From the NCBI GenBank assembly GCA_023460795.1, contig JAEWPC010000044.1, positions 3,427 through 67,426 of the forward strand: a stretch of 64,000 nt of DNA, written 5' to 3'. Positions 33,417 to 42,443 of the stretch are shown piece after piece. Position 1 is the stretch's first letter. Each line of letters opens with the position of its first letter. The position numbers were made by a program, and so were the translations under genes. Source of the stretch: Bacillota bacterium. GTDB taxonomy: Bacteria > Bacillota > Bacilli > Paenibacillales > Paenibacillaceae. The notes beneath the pieces were generated by a model. The model searched no databases and had not been told where the DNA came from. It saw nothing but the letters and a program-made list of their open reading frames with translations.

Positions 33417-34310
33417 ATGACGTACGAGCGCAACGATGAACACGAACTGAACGACGATGACCTGAAATGGCTGCCAGGTGTCAAGATCGACGATCCCGTG
33501 AGAATGTATCTGAAGGAAATCGGCCGGGTGCAATTGCTGTCCGGAGAAGAAGAGATAGAGCTTGCGATCCGCATCGAGCAAGGCGACGAAGAAGCGAAAC
33601 GAAGACTCGCGGAAGCGAACCTTCGCCTAGTCGTCAGCATTGCCAGGAGATACGTCGGCCGGGGCATGCTATTCTTGGACTTGATCCAGGAAGGGAACAT
33701 GGGCCTCATTAAAGCGGTCGAGAAATTCGACTATCGCAAAGGCTTCAAGTTCAGCACGTACGCGACATGGTGGATTCGCCAAGCGATTACGCGAAGCATC
33801 GCCGACCATGGCCGCACGATCCGCATCCCCGTTCATATGGTGGAGACGATCAACAAGTTCATCCGGATTTCGAGGCAGCTGCTGCAAGATATGGGCCGCG
33901 AGCCGACGCCGGACGAAATCGCCAAAGAGATGGACCTTCCGCTCGATAAGATCCGGGAGATCATGAAGATATCGCAAGAACCGGTGTCTCTGGAGACGCC
34001 GATCGGCGAGGAGAACGATTCGAAGCTCGGCGAGTTCATCGAGGATCGCGACGCGATGGAGCCGGCCGACGCGGCGGCTTTCGAGCTTATGCGCGAGCAG
34101 CTCGAGGACGTCCTCGAGACGTTGACCGAGCGCGAGGAGAGCGTGCTGCGCCTGCGGTTCGGGCTGGACGACGGCCGTTCCCGCACGCTGGAGGAAGTCG
34201 GGCAGGCGTTCGGCGTTACGCGCGAGCGGATTCGCCAGATCGAAGCGAAGGCGCTGCGCAAGCTCAGACATCCAAGCAGAAGCAAGCGACTGAAAGACTT
34301 CCTAGAGTAA
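33417..34310 (+). CDS. RpoD/SigA-like sigma-70 factor without region 1.1 (group 2 type)
   Basis: A 297-residue sigma factor. Region 1.2 starts [12 protein letters not shown]; region 2 contains [23 protein letters not shown] and Y-A-T-W-W-I-R-Q-A; region 3 and region 4 ([20 protein letters not shown]) are complete. B. subtilis SigA is about 370 residues because of region 1.1 and its linker; this protein starts close to region 1.2. It is not beside dnaG, where the housekeeping gene normally lies, so it is probably an additional primary-like factor. AGGAGG precedes ATG 33417 by nine bases. Confidence 0.92.
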   Translation: MTYERNDEHELNDDDLKWLPGVKIDDPVRMYLKEIGRVQLLSGEEEIELAIRIEQGDEEAKRRLAEANLRLVVSIARRYVGRGMLFLDLIQEGNMGLIKAVEKFDYRKGFKFSTYATWWIRQAITRSIADHGRTIRIPVHMVETINKFIRISRQLLQDMGREPTPDEIAKEMDLPLDKIREIMKISQEPVSLETPIGEENDSKLGEFIEDRDAMEPADAAAFELMREQLEDVLETLTEREESVLRLRFGLDDGRSRTLEEVGQAFGVTRERIRQIEAKALRKLRHPSRSKRLKDFLE

Positions 34311-34323
34311 GGGCGGGCTGACG

Positions 34324-36240
34324 ATGCATCTCATGTCCGTGGAACGGATTACGAAGAGCTTCAGCGATAAAATATTGTTCGAGAACGTAACGTTCGGCGT
34401 GGAGTCGGGCGACAAAATAGGCATTATCGGCGTGAACGGAACCGGGAAGTCCACGCTGCTGAAAGTCATCGCCGGGCTTGAGCCGGCGGACTCCGGCACC
34501 GTGTCCATCGGCAGGTCGGTGAAGCTCCGCATGCTGGCGCAGGATCCGGCGTTCGCACCGAACGAAACCGCGCTGGAGCACGTGCTTGGCGGCGACTCGC
34601 CGCAGCTGGCGGCGGTGCGCGAGCTGGCCGAGGTTACGGAGGCGTTGGAGCTGAATGCCGGCGATCCTACGCTGCAGCAGCGGTTAATCGCCGCCAATCA
34701 GCGGATGGACGAGCAGGACGCCTGGCAGATGGAGAGCGAAGCGAAGGCCGCCCTCTCGAAGCTCGGCATTCACGAGTACGACGCGCCGGTATCGATCATG
34801 TCCGGAGGACAGCGCAAGCGGGTCGCCATGGCCGCCGCGTTGCTGCAGCCTTCGGACATTCTTATTCTGGACGAGCCTACCAACCATATCGATAACGATT
34901 CGGTAGCCTGGCTTGAGAGCATGCTGCAGAAGCGCAAAGGCGCGCTGCTCATGATTACGCACGATCGGTACTTCCTCGACCGCGTCAGCAACCGGGTGAT
35001 CGAGCTTGATCAAGGGCGGGCCTTCTTCTACGAGGCGAACTACAGCCGGTTCCTCGAGCTGAAGCTGGAGCGGGAAGAACGCGAGGCGGCGTCGGAGGCG
35101 AAGCGGCAGAATCTGCTGCGTAACGAGCTGGCTTGGATTCGCCGCGGCGCGCAAGCGCGCTCGACGAAGCAGAAGGCCCGCATCGACCGGTTCGAAGCGC
35201 TGAAGGCGCAGTCGCCGAAGCAAGCGGCGGGCAAGCTGGACGTATCCGTGTCGTCCACGCGGCTAGGCAAGAAAATTCTCGAGGCGGAGCACGTCGCCAA
35301 AAGTCTCGGCGGGCGAACGCTCATCCGAGACTTCAACTATATCGCGGTGCCGGAAGACCGCGTCGGCGTCGTCGGGCCGAACGGCAGCGGCAAGTCCACG
35401 CTGCTGAAGCTTATCGCGGGCAAGCTGCAGCCGGATGCCGGGCGCATCGAGCTCGGACCGACCGTTAATCTTGGCTGGTTCAGCCAGGAGCACGAAGAGA
35501 TGAACGAGTCGCTTCGGGTGACGGAGTATATCCGCGAGGGAGCGGAGCAGGTCAAAACCGCGGACGGATCGGTCATCTCGGCGGGTCAGATGCTCGAGAG
35601 GTTCCTTTTTCCCCCGAATACGCATTGGACCGTCATCTCCAAGCTGTCCGGCGGCGAGAAAAGACGCCTGCAGCTGCTGCGGGTGCTCATGGGAGCGCCG
35701 AACGTGCTGCTGCTCGACGAACCGACGAACGATCTGGACATCTCCACGTTAACGGTGCTGGAAGATTATTTGGACGATTTTCCGGGCATCGTGATCACGG
35801 TATCGCATGATCGTTACTTCTTAGACCGTACGGTCGACCGGATCCTGGCGTTCGAGGGCGGCGGAGTCATTACCCAGCACGAGGGCAATTACTCCGATTA
35901 CCGCGAGCGGGAAGCCGCGAAGGAGAAGCAGGAGCCGATGGATAAGGCGCCCGCTAAGCCCGAGGCAGGCTTGCCGCGCACGGAAGGTCGCGAGCGGACG
36001 CTGAAGATGTCCTATAAGGACCAGAAGGATTTCGAGCAAATCGATGGATGGATTGCGGACACCGAAGAAGAGCTTAAACGCGTGGCCGGGCAGATGGAGG
36101 AATCGGGCAGCGATTCTTATATGCTTCAGCAGTTAGCTGGGGAGCAGCAGCAGCTCGAGACGAAGCTGGATCAGCTGCTCGAGCGCTGGACCGAGCTGAA
36201 CGAGCTGGCCGAGCGCATCGCGGCGAGCAAGAAGCAGTAG
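34324..36240 (+). CDS. ABC-F family translation factor (YfmR/Uup-like)
   Basis: A 638-residue soluble twin-ATPase with no membrane domain. First cassette: G-V-N-G-T-G-K-S-T, M-S-G-G-Q-R-K-R, L-D-E-P-T-N-H-I-D; an interdomain arginine-rich linker; second cassette: G-P-N-G-S-G-K-S-T, L-S-G-G-E-K-R-R, L-D-E-P-T-N-D-L-D. A C-terminal coiled-coil extension (about 555-635) is like that of Uup/YfmR. ABC-F proteins of this group act on ribosomes to relieve stalled elongation. It follows the sigma gene by 13 bases and may share its transcript. Confidence 0.93.
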   Translation: MHLMSVERITKSFSDKILFENVTFGVESGDKIGIIGVNGTGKSTLLKVIAGLEPADSGTVSIGRSVKLRMLAQDPAFAPNETALEHVLGGDSPQLAAVRELAEVTEALELNAGDPTLQQRLIAANQRMDEQDAWQMESEAKAALSKLGIHEYDAPVSIMSGGQRKRVAMAAALLQPSDILILDEPTNHIDNDSVAWLESMLQKRKGALLMITHDRYFLDRVSNRVIELDQGRAFFYEANYSRFLELKLEREEREAASEAKRQNLLRNELAWIRRGAQARSTKQKARIDRFEALKAQSPKQAAGKLDVSVSSTRLGKKILEAEHVAKSLGGRTLIRDFNYIAVPEDRVGVVGPNGSGKSTLLKLIAGKLQPDAGRIELGPTVNLGWFSQEHEEMNESLRVTEYIREGAEQVKTADGSVISAGQMLERFLFPPNTHWTVISKLSGGEKRRLQLLRVLMGAPNVLLLDEPTNDLDISTLTVLEDYLDDFPGIVITVSHDRYFLDRTVDRILAFEGGGVITQHEGNYSDYREREAAKEKQEPMDKAPAKPEAGLPRTEGRERTLKMSYKDQKDFEQIDGWIADTEEELKRVAGQMEESGSDSYMLQQLAGEQQQLETKLDQLLERWTELNELAERIAASKKQ

Positions 36241-36317
36241 CGGGAAATTGGAACCATGAACCGTATGCTCCGTACTAATTAGGGAAACCTAATCGGATAA
36301 GGGAGGAACGGCTTGGT

Positions 36318-36713
36318 ATGAATTGTCCGGTGTGCGCGGATACGCGCATGAGAGAAGTCGAGAAGAACGGTATACTCATCGATATTTGCCCATCCTGCAA
36401 GGGCGTCTGGCTTGATCGCGGGGAGTTGGACAAGCTGATGCAGGGCGTTCAAGAGGTTCGCCAAGAATATAATCAGTGGTACTACGGGGATGACGACGAT
36501 GACGGTAGACGTTATCCGCCGCAGCAACCCTATCCGCCGCAACAGCCGAATTCTCAGCAACAACCTTATCCGCCGCAGCAACAATATCAACAACAACCGT
36601 ACCCGCCGCAGCATTACGAGGGCAAACATAAGCATTCGAAATATCAGCAGTATCCGTATAAGAAGAAAAAGAAAAGCGTCATGGACGTCTTCGGCGATCT
36701 GTTCGGAGATTGA
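36318..36713 (+). CDS. TFIIB-type zinc-ribbon protein with proline/glutamine-rich tail
   Basis: A 131-residue protein. The first 45 residues form a zf-TFIIB ribbon: C-P-V-C at 3-6 and C-P-S-C at 24-27, then the conserved G-V-W-L-D-R-G-E-L-D-K-L. From about 60 to 100 comes a low-complexity region of repeated Y-P-P-Q-Q units, followed by a lysine-rich stretch and a short hydrophobic end (V-M-D-V-F-G-D-L-F-G). The zinc ribbon suggests nucleic acid or protein contact; no function is known. GGAGGAACGG precedes ATG 36318, and a terminator follows. Confidence 0.85.
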   Translation: MNCPVCADTRMREVEKNGILIDICPSCKGVWLDRGELDKLMQGVQEVRQEYNQWYYGDDDDDGRRYPPQQPYPPQQPNSQQQPYPPQQQYQQQPYPPQHYEGKHKHSKYQQYPYKKKKKSVMDVFGDLFGD

Positions 36714-36734
36714 GAGACGCGAACGTCTACGAAG

Positions 36735-36761
36735 CTCCGGCCGCGCGCCGGAGTTTTCTTC
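36735..36761 (+). terminator. Terminator after the zinc-ribbon gene
   Basis: CTCCGG (36735-36740) pairs with CCGGAG (36748-36753), followed by TTTTCTTC. Confidence 0.8.
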
Positions 36762-36790
36762 GTGAAGGGCAGGCATCCAGCAATTATGGA

Positions 36791-36820
36791 TTGACAATGA
36801 TAATGAGAACCATTATCATT
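36791..36820 (+). promoter_or_regulatory. Fur box covering a sigma-A promoter
   Basis: AATGATAATG (36796-36805) and CATTATCATT (36811-36820) form a perfect 10-bp dyad that matches the Fur consensus at most positions. It overlaps TTGACA (36791-36796) and TATCAT (36814-36819), 17 bases apart, so iron-loaded Fur would block polymerase directly. Confidence 0.9.
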
Positions 36821-36879
36821 ACACAAGACGGTAAGTTCGGATTGAAGCGAAATTGCGAATGAGAAAGAAGGATGAGGAT

Positions 36880-37746
36880 ATGTCTCGGTTGCGGACAACG
36901 GAGTTATCCCTGGCATACGGCAACAGACAAATCGTGAAGCAGCTCAGCGTCGAGGTTCCCGACGGGCAGATTACCGCGCTCGTAGGCGCTAACGGCTCCG
37001 GCAAGTCGACGATTCTGAAGTCGATGGCGCGCATCTTGAATCCCGTGCAGGGCGGAGTGTACTTGGACGGCAAGCTGATCCACCGCCAACCGACGAAGGA
37101 AGTCGCCAAGCAGCTGGCCATTCTGCCGCAGAACCCGACGTCCCCGGAAGGGCTGACGGTTCGCGAGCTCGTCTCGTTCGGCCGGTATCCACATCAAAGA
37201 GGCTTCGGCAACATGAACGCGGAAGATAACCGAATGATCGAATGGGCGCTTGCCGCGACCGGTATGACGGAATTCCGCGATCGCTCGGTCGACCAGCTGT
37301 CCGGCGGCCAACGCCAGCGCGCATGGATCGCCATGGCGCTCGCCCAAGGCACCGACGTCCTTCTTCTTGACGAACCGACGACGTTCCTTGATATGGCGCA
37401 TCAGATCGAAGTCATGACGCTGCTCGAGAAGCTGAATCGCGAGCAGCAACGAACGATCGTCATGGTCGTGCACGACTTGAACCATGCCGCGAGATTCGCC
37501 CAGCACTTGATCGCCCTGAAGCAAGGAGTCGTACTGTACGAAGGCCATCCGCAGGAGGTCATGACGAGCCAGATGCTAAGAGACGTGTTCGGCATCGATG
37601 CGGACGTCATTCCGGATCCGCGTACGGGCGCTCCGCTCTGCCTGCCTTACGGACTTGCGGAAGACGCGGCTAAGCCTAGCGCGCCGGCCGCTGCGCCTGC
37701 TGCCTCGCCGGCCGCCGTGCCAGAGCGCGAGAAGGTATTGGCATAA
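36880..37746 (+). CDS. Iron-siderophore ABC transporter ATP-binding protein (FhuC/FecE/YusV-like)
   Basis: A 288-residue ABC ATPase. Walker [10 protein letters not shown], signature L-S-G-G-Q-R-Q-R and Walker [12 protein letters not shown] are intact; F-G-R-Y-P-H-Q-R-G is typical of siderophore ATPases. The last 30 residues are an Ala/Pro-rich tail of no known role. No permease or binding protein lies beside it, so like YusV of B. subtilis it probably serves distant permeases, for example that at 563-2671 (inference). ATG 36880 has AAGGA seven bases upstream; TTG 36853 and ATG 36859 are in frame but unsupported. Fur control is clear. Confidence 0.92.
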   Translation: MSRLRTTELSLAYGNRQIVKQLSVEVPDGQITALVGANGSGKSTILKSMARILNPVQGGVYLDGKLIHRQPTKEVAKQLAILPQNPTSPEGLTVRELVSFGRYPHQRGFGNMNAEDNRMIEWALAATGMTEFRDRSVDQLSGGQRQRAWIAMALAQGTDVLLLDEPTTFLDMAHQIEVMTLLEKLNREQQRTIVMVVHDLNHAARFAQHLIALKQGVVLYEGHPQEVMTSQMLRDVFGIDADVIPDPRTGAPLCLPYGLAEDAAKPSAPAAAPAASPAAVPEREKVLA

Positions 37747-37775
37747 CGACCTATAAAGATAGTCGCACTTTCCAA

Positions 37776-37804
37776 TTTACGCTCTCCCCCAGCATTGTTA
37801 GAAT
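37776..37804 (+). promoter_or_regulatory. Promoter of the MoxR-DUF58 operon
   Basis: TTTACG (37776-37781) and TAGAAT (37799-37804) are 17 bases apart, with TG at 37796-37797 giving an extended -10. Confidence 0.55.
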
Positions 37805-37835
37805 GTAGGAAACGGGGGGAGGGCTTTTTGCGTTT

Positions 37836-38789
37836 ATGGAGCATAATCAGGATCTATCGGCAGTAATCGCGAACGTAAGCAAAGTCGTCGTAGGCAAAGA
37901 GCATGTCCTGGAGCAACTTCTGATCGCATTGCTCGCATCCGGGCACATTCTGCTCGAGGACGTTCCGGGCACGGGCAAAACGATGCTGGCGAAAACGCTG
38001 GCCAAGACGCTCGATTGCGAGGTTCGGCGGATTCAATTCACCGCGGACTTGCTTCCGTCGGACGTCACGGGCATTAACTTCTATAACCAGAAGGCAGGCA
38101 CCTTCGAGCTGAGAAGAGGGCCGGCCTTCACGAATATTCTGCTGGCCGACGAGTTGAACCGGGCGACGCCGCGTACCCAGTCCAGCTTGCTGGAGTGCAT
38201 GGAGGAACGACAAGTCACGATCGACGGCCAGACTTACGCATTGGATAACCCGTTCCTCGTCATCGCGACGCAGAATCCGATCGACAACCACGGCACGTTC
38301 CCGCTGCCCGAAGCGCAGCTGGACCGGTTCATGCTGAGCGTCTCGATGGGATATCCGTCCTCAGCGGAGGAGGAAGCCATTCTCAGACGGTTCACGACCG
38401 GAGATCCGCTGAGCCGATTGCAGCCTGCCATCGGCAAGGACGACATCGCCAAGCTTCAGAAGCAAGCGTCGGCCGTCTACGTGAGCGACGAGCTCGTGCA
38501 ATACTTGCTCGCGATCGTGACCGCTACGAGAAGCCATGCGGATATCGCATTCGGCGTCAGTCCTCGCGGCAGCTTGCAGCTTATGAAAGCGGCGCAAGCG
38601 AGAGCGGTGCTGCGCGGCAGGGATTACGTCGTTCCTGACGACGTGAAGACGCTCGTAGGACCCGTGTTCGCGCATCGGATTATCTTGAAAGACACGTTCC
38701 GCGGGGAGGCGTCGCGGACGCGGCAGTTGCTCGAACGGCTAGTTGCGGACATCGAAGTGCCGACGGAGTCGGCGATCGGGGCGAAGTAA
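37836..38789 (+). CDS. MoxR-family AAA+ ATPase
   Basis: A 317-residue AAA+ ATPase. Walker A G-T-G-K-T, Walker B L-A-D-E-L-N-R-A, sensor 1 A-T-Q-N-P-I-D and the MoxR-specific L-P-E-A-Q-L-D-R-F block are present, with the lid domain at the C-terminus. MoxR proteins act as chaperones, usually together with DUF58 or VWA proteins, and this one heads an operon with DUF58. ATG 37836 is the first possible start, with GGGGAGGG about 13 bases upstream. Confidence 0.93.
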   Translation: MEHNQDLSAVIANVSKVVVGKEHVLEQLLIALLASGHILLEDVPGTGKTMLAKTLAKTLDCEVRRIQFTADLLPSDVTGINFYNQKAGTFELRRGPAFTNILLADELNRATPRTQSSLLECMEERQVTIDGQTYALDNPFLVIATQNPIDNHGTFPLPEAQLDRFMLSVSMGYPSSAEEEAILRRFTTGDPLSRLQPAIGKDDIAKLQKQASAVYVSDELVQYLLAIVTATRSHADIAFGVSPRGSLQLMKAAQARAVLRGRDYVVPDDVKTLVGPVFAHRIILKDTFRGEASRTRQLLERLVADIEVPTESAIGAK

Positions 38790-38793
38790 GCCG

Positions 38794-39888
38794 ATGACGG
38801 TCATGGTGTGGATCGTCTTCGTGCTTATCGTTATTTTTCAATTACAGAGAGTCGTCTTTCGCAGGCTCGGCTTGCGGGCCGTTGCCTACGACCGCACGTT
38901 CAGCACGGACAAGCTGTTCGCCGGGGAGACGTTATGGCTGAGCGAGACGATCGCGAACCGCAAGCGTCTGCCTATCCCCTGGCTGCGGGTAGAGACACTG
39001 ATGCCCGCGCAGCTCGTCTTTAAGAACGAGGAAGCCGAGACCTCCATCAACCGGGGAGACCAGCTGCAGAACCATGCGAGCTTGTTCAGCATCCCGGCCT
39101 ATACGGAAATCGTGCGCAGGCATGAGGTGCTGTGCCCGGCGCGCGGCTGCTACGCGGTATCCAGCTATACGATGTCCATCGGCGATATGATCGGCACCCA
39201 AGTGAAGTCGGAAACGCGGACGCGGACGAGCGAGATCGTCGTGTTCCCGAAGGTGACGGCATTCGCGGATCTGCCGCTCTCCGCCAGGAAGTACGTGTAC
39301 AGCGTTCGCAGCATGCTGTCGCCGATTCGCGAGGATCACTACCACGTATCGGGCGTGCGGCCTTATCGCGACGGGGATTCGTTCCGCATGATCAACTGGA
39401 ACGCGACGGCGAAAACCGGCGAGCTGCTCGTGCATAAGAGAGAAAGCATGTGCGACAACGACTTGCACCTGCTCATTAACGCGGAGCTGCTGGACCATTC
39501 GAACAATCGGCGCTTGACGAAGGAACAGTTCGAACTTGCGTTAAGCTATGCCGCCTCGGCGGCGCACTATTTAATTGCGGGCGGGGGTAAAGCCGGGCTG
39601 ATCTTCAACGGCACGGTGAGCGGATACGCCGATCCGGTGTACCGGATGCCCGCCAAGGCCGGGGCTGCGCACCTGGACGCGATCTTGGAAGCGATGGCGC
39701 GGTTCGAGCCCGCGACGAGATTAGGGATGACCTTCTTGCTGGAGCGGTTGATCGAAGAGCGCGGGCGGGGATTGAACTACCTGTTCATTACCGGCTTTAT
39801 CGACGAGGAGCAGGAGCAGCTCGTCCGGCGGCTGCGGCTTAACGGCAATTCGGTGGAATTGCTGCTTCTGTACAAGGAGGCGGCGTGA
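38794..39888 (+). CDS. DUF58 domain membrane protein
   Basis: A 364-residue protein with one N-terminal helix (about 3-20) and a long soluble part. The DUF58 core is recognised at Y-R-D-G-D-S-F-R-M-I-N-W-N-A-T-A-K-T-G-E-L-L-V-H-K-R-E near residue 205-230; the following part resembles a vWA fold. DUF58 proteins are regular partners of MoxR ATPases. ATG 38794 lies four bases after the MoxR stop. The frame extends left to 38743 but overlaps MoxR. Confidence 0.9.
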   Translation: MTVMVWIVFVLIVIFQLQRVVFRRLGLRAVAYDRTFSTDKLFAGETLWLSETIANRKRLPIPWLRVETLMPAQLVFKNEEAETSINRGDQLQNHASLFSIPAYTEIVRRHEVLCPARGCYAVSSYTMSIGDMIGTQVKSETRTRTSEIVVFPKVTAFADLPLSARKYVYSVRSMLSPIREDHYHVSGVRPYRDGDSFRMINWNATAKTGELLVHKRESMCDNDLHLLINAELLDHSNNRRLTKEQFELALSYAASAAHYLIAGGGKAGLIFNGTVSGYADPVYRMPAKAGAAHLDAILEAMARFEPATRLGMTFLLERLIEERGRGLNYLFITGFIDEEQEQLVRRLRLNGNSVELLLLYKEAA

Positions 39889-41165
39889 TGAACGGTACGC
39901 TTGCAAGGGGAATAATCAGATTCGCCGGTAGATGGTTATTCGAATGGGTGCTATGGGTACCGGCATGGCTGCTGCTCGCGATCGGCCATGGGCAGGAGAG
40001 CCGACTGCTATCGCTTGCGGCGGTACCGGCGTGCTGGGCGATCGGCTTTGCGCTGACGTTGCTGCGTCCGCCGTGGCAGATGTTGACGACGATCCTGTTC
40101 ATGATGGCCGTCGCCGCCGGGGCCGCCGCGATCGACGTGCACGAGTTGCCGATCGGAATATGGCTTGCGGTCGTCGCTTGGCGCGGCAAATACGTGAACG
40201 TCACGGCGGGACAGTACGGGTTCGGATTCGCTGCGGCATGCGCGGGCGTGTTCGTCGCTACGGGTTATGACGCGGCGGAGAAGTATCGGCTCGGGTTCAT
40301 CGTGGTGTCGATCGTCTGGCTCGCGGCTTGGTTGATCGCTTGGAATCGGTCGCTCGTCAGCCAAGCCGGCTTGGATAGCGCGATCGCCACGCGCGCCGTG
40401 CGGAAGGAAAGCCGGAAGTACGCGTTCCTGTTCGTCGCGATCGCATTGGTCGTATTCGGGCTGACGATCAGCCAGGCGCTGGATTGGATGAAGCTTCCCC
40501 GAGTGGAGATCGGCAGCTCTCAGATCGACAGTTTCGAGCCGCCTCAGGCGCAAGAACCGATGGAAGAGCTCCCGTTCAAGGCCGATGAGAATGATCGCCC
40601 GAACCCGGTGTGGGACATCCTATTCTGGATCATCGCCGTCTTGTCCGCGTTTCTATTGTGGAAGTTCGCCGTCTGGATGTGGCGGGACCGGAAGTGGACG
40701 TGGCGAGCGATCAAGGACGCGCTGCGCAGCTTGTTCCTGCGCGATCGTCGCGAGGAGAGGCTTCCTTACGTGGAAGAGCGGAGAAGCTTGGCTAAGGAGA
40801 AGAAGCAATCGCGCTGGGGCGGGTTGTTCCAACGCCAGCCTCGCGGAGCGGATTGGCGGCAGCTGAACAACGCGCAGAAGGTTCGGCGATTGTATGCGGA
40901 TGCCGTAGCCGCGGGACTCTCTTCGGGGTACTCCCACGCGGAGCATCTGACGCCGGCAGAGTCTCTGGAAAGCTTGGAGCGCTGGCGCGCCGAGCAGGCC
41001 GAGCCCAAGTCGGGCAACCAAGCCGCCTATTGGAGTTGGTTCGCCGGCATCCGGCTGGCGTTGCTCCGTATGTACGAACAAGCGAGGTACAGCCCGCACG
41101 ACATAGAAGAGCAGCAGGTAGCCGGCTTAGTCGAGAGGCATCCTGAACGAGATAAGCTGCGTTAA
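39888..41165 (+). CDS. Membrane protein with DUF4129-like C-terminal domain, MoxR operon
   Basis: A 425-residue protein with about seven helices in the first 190 residues and one near 240-260. The C-terminal region (A-Q-K-V-R-R-L-Y-A-D-A-V, H-L-T-P-A-E-S-L-E, L-R-M-Y-E-Q-A-R-Y) resembles DUF4129, which often ends transglutaminase-like proteins coded after MoxR-DUF58. The transglutaminase domain itself (Cys-His-Asp core) is not seen, so this looks like the membrane and tail parts only. AAGGAGG is seven bases before ATG 39888, which overlaps the DUF58 stop by one base. Function unknown. Confidence 0.7.
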   Translation: MNGTLARGIIRFAGRWLFEWVLWVPAWLLLAIGHGQESRLLSLAAVPACWAIGFALTLLRPPWQMLTTILFMMAVAAGAAAIDVHELPIGIWLAVVAWRGKYVNVTAGQYGFGFAAACAGVFVATGYDAAEKYRLGFIVVSIVWLAAWLIAWNRSLVSQAGLDSAIATRAVRKESRKYAFLFVAIALVVFGLTISQALDWMKLPRVEIGSSQIDSFEPPQAQEPMEELPFKADENDRPNPVWDILFWIIAVLSAFLLWKFAVWMWRDRKWTWRAIKDALRSLFLRDRREERLPYVEERRSLAKEKKQSRWGGLFQRQPRGADWRQLNNAQKVRRLYADAVAAGLSSGYSHAEHLTPAESLESLERWRAEQAEPKSGNQAAYWSWFAGIRLALLRMYEQARYSPHDIEEQQVAGLVERHPERDKLR

Positions 41166-41183
41166 TGTTCGGTCTGAACGCAC

Positions 41184-41225
41184 GCAAGCCCCGTCGCATG
41201 ATAGAACGAGGGGCTTGCGGGTTTC
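41184..41225. terminator. Bidirectional terminator
   Basis: GCAAGCCCC (41184-41192) pairs perfectly with GGGGCTTGC (41210-41218), followed by GGGTTTCTT. It serves the MoxR operon and probably the convergent deacetylase gene. Confidence 0.78.
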
Positions 41226-42182
41226 TTATTTAATGACGGACTTGCGCGTCTGGCCGGAATCGATGAGCTCGTCGACGGTGACGAAGGTGAAGCCTTCACT
41301 CGATAAATCGTCGATGATTTGGGGAAGAAGCTTTAACGTATTATCCAGAGCGTTCTTCTTGCCGCCGAAAGAATGCATCAGAAGGACGGACCCCGGCTCC
41401 GCGTGGGCGGATACGTTCTTGCGCATGTCGGCGACGGACGTTCCGGCCCAGTCCCGGGTATCGATCGTCCAATAGACGTGTTCCATATCGCGCTCGTGCA
41501 GCGCGTCGAGAAGGCTCGTGGAGATATTGCCGTAAGGCGCGCGCATCAGGTGCGGCGTATATCCGGTCGCGTCCGCGATCTCCTGCTGCGTTCGGTCGAT
41601 TTCGCTGGCGATTTGTTTAGGAGTCATCTTCTTGAAATCTTTATGAGACCATGAATGATTGCCGATGCTGTGGCCTTCGTCCAGAATGCGCCCCGCGATG
41701 TCCGGATATTTGCTTACTTGCGGGCCGACGAGGAAGAACGTGCCTTTGACCCCGCGTTCCTTCAGAATATCGAGCACTTTGGGCGTATACTTGCCGTCGG
41801 GGCCGTCGTCGAACGTTAATGCGATCAGCTTGCGATCGGCTTGGTTGCCGGATTCGGCGGCCGACGCCTTAGGAGGGATCGGGGGCCGCGGCTTGGATGA
41901 AGCGCCCGGCGAGGGCTGCGCCGGCTCGTGTTCCGGGCTTGGAACGATGGGCCGAGTCGTGCTTGCGGGTGCTTCGGGCGGCGAGGCGGATGCGGGTTCG
42001 ATTCCGTCCGAGGGCTCGAGCGTCGCAGCGGCGACCTCAGGAACCCCGTTCTTGCCTAGCATCATTCTTCCCGACAGCTGAATCGCAGACATTCCGAAGA
42101 TCGTGGCGGCGATGATCAGCGCGGCGACTAGCCGCAGCTTCGTGCTGCGCGATCGCGTCGATCGCGCGCGTGTTCCCCTCAT
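41226..42182 (-). CDS. Membrane-anchored polysaccharide deacetylase (PdaA/NodB-like)
   Basis: A 318-residue protein: basic N-terminus, one transmembrane helix (about 18-35), a Pro/Ala/Ser-rich linker to about 115, then the NodB fold. T-F-D-D-G-P-D carries the catalytic base and metal Asp, H-S-I-G-N-H-S-W-S-H the metal histidines, R-A-P-Y-G-N motif 3 and L-L-M-H-S motif 5. It deacetylates peptidoglycan or another surface glycan outside the cell. ATG 42182 has GGGAGGA seven bases upstream; the frame runs to 42428 but enters the divergent gene's promoter. A GGGGATC/GATCCCC hairpin (42229-42255) sits in its leader. Confidence 0.92.
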   Translation of the reverse strand: MRGTRARSTRSRSTKLRLVAALIIAATIFGMSAIQLSGRMMLGKNGVPEVAAATLEPSDGIEPASASPPEAPASTTRPIVPSPEHEPAQPSPGASSKPRPPIPPKASAAESGNQADRKLIALTFDDGPDGKYTPKVLDILKERGVKGTFFLVGPQVSKYPDIAGRILDEGHSIGNHSWSHKDFKKMTPKQIASEIDRTQQEIADATGYTPHLMRAPYGNISTSLLDALHERDMEHVYWTIDTRDWAGTSVADMRKNVSAHAEPGSVLLMHSFGGKKNALDNTLKLLPQIIDDLSSEGFTFVTVDELIDSGQTRKSVIK

Positions 42183-42405
42183 GTGTAGTCCTCCCTGTTC
42201 AACTTTCCAACAGATACGTGAGGCGGTCGGGGATCGTCCCGGCGGATGGATCCCCACCCGTGCCGCCGAGACCGGTATTCGCTTTCTGTACTTTGGATAT
42301 GGAATTAGACGAAGGAAAGCGGGATTAGGTTGAAGCTTTTTGTCGACTTTTGAAGGTTTATTCTTGTTTAGGAACAATTTAGTTTTGCGCGCACATGTGT
42401 TCGTG

Positions 42406-42411
42406 TATAAT
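42406..42411 (+). promoter_or_regulatory. -10 box of the DUF6509 gene
   Basis: A perfect TATAAT 33 bases before the start ATG; the -35 (TTTTGC, 42383-42388, 17-base spacing) is weak. Confidence 0.5.
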
Positions 42412-42443
42412 AGCAAATGAGTTTCCACGGAAGGATGAGGACA

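Noticed and set aside
42229..42255. Riboswitch in the polysaccharide deacetylase leader
   Set aside because: Only one GGGGATC/GATCCCC hairpin is clear; no known riboswitch consensus is seen.
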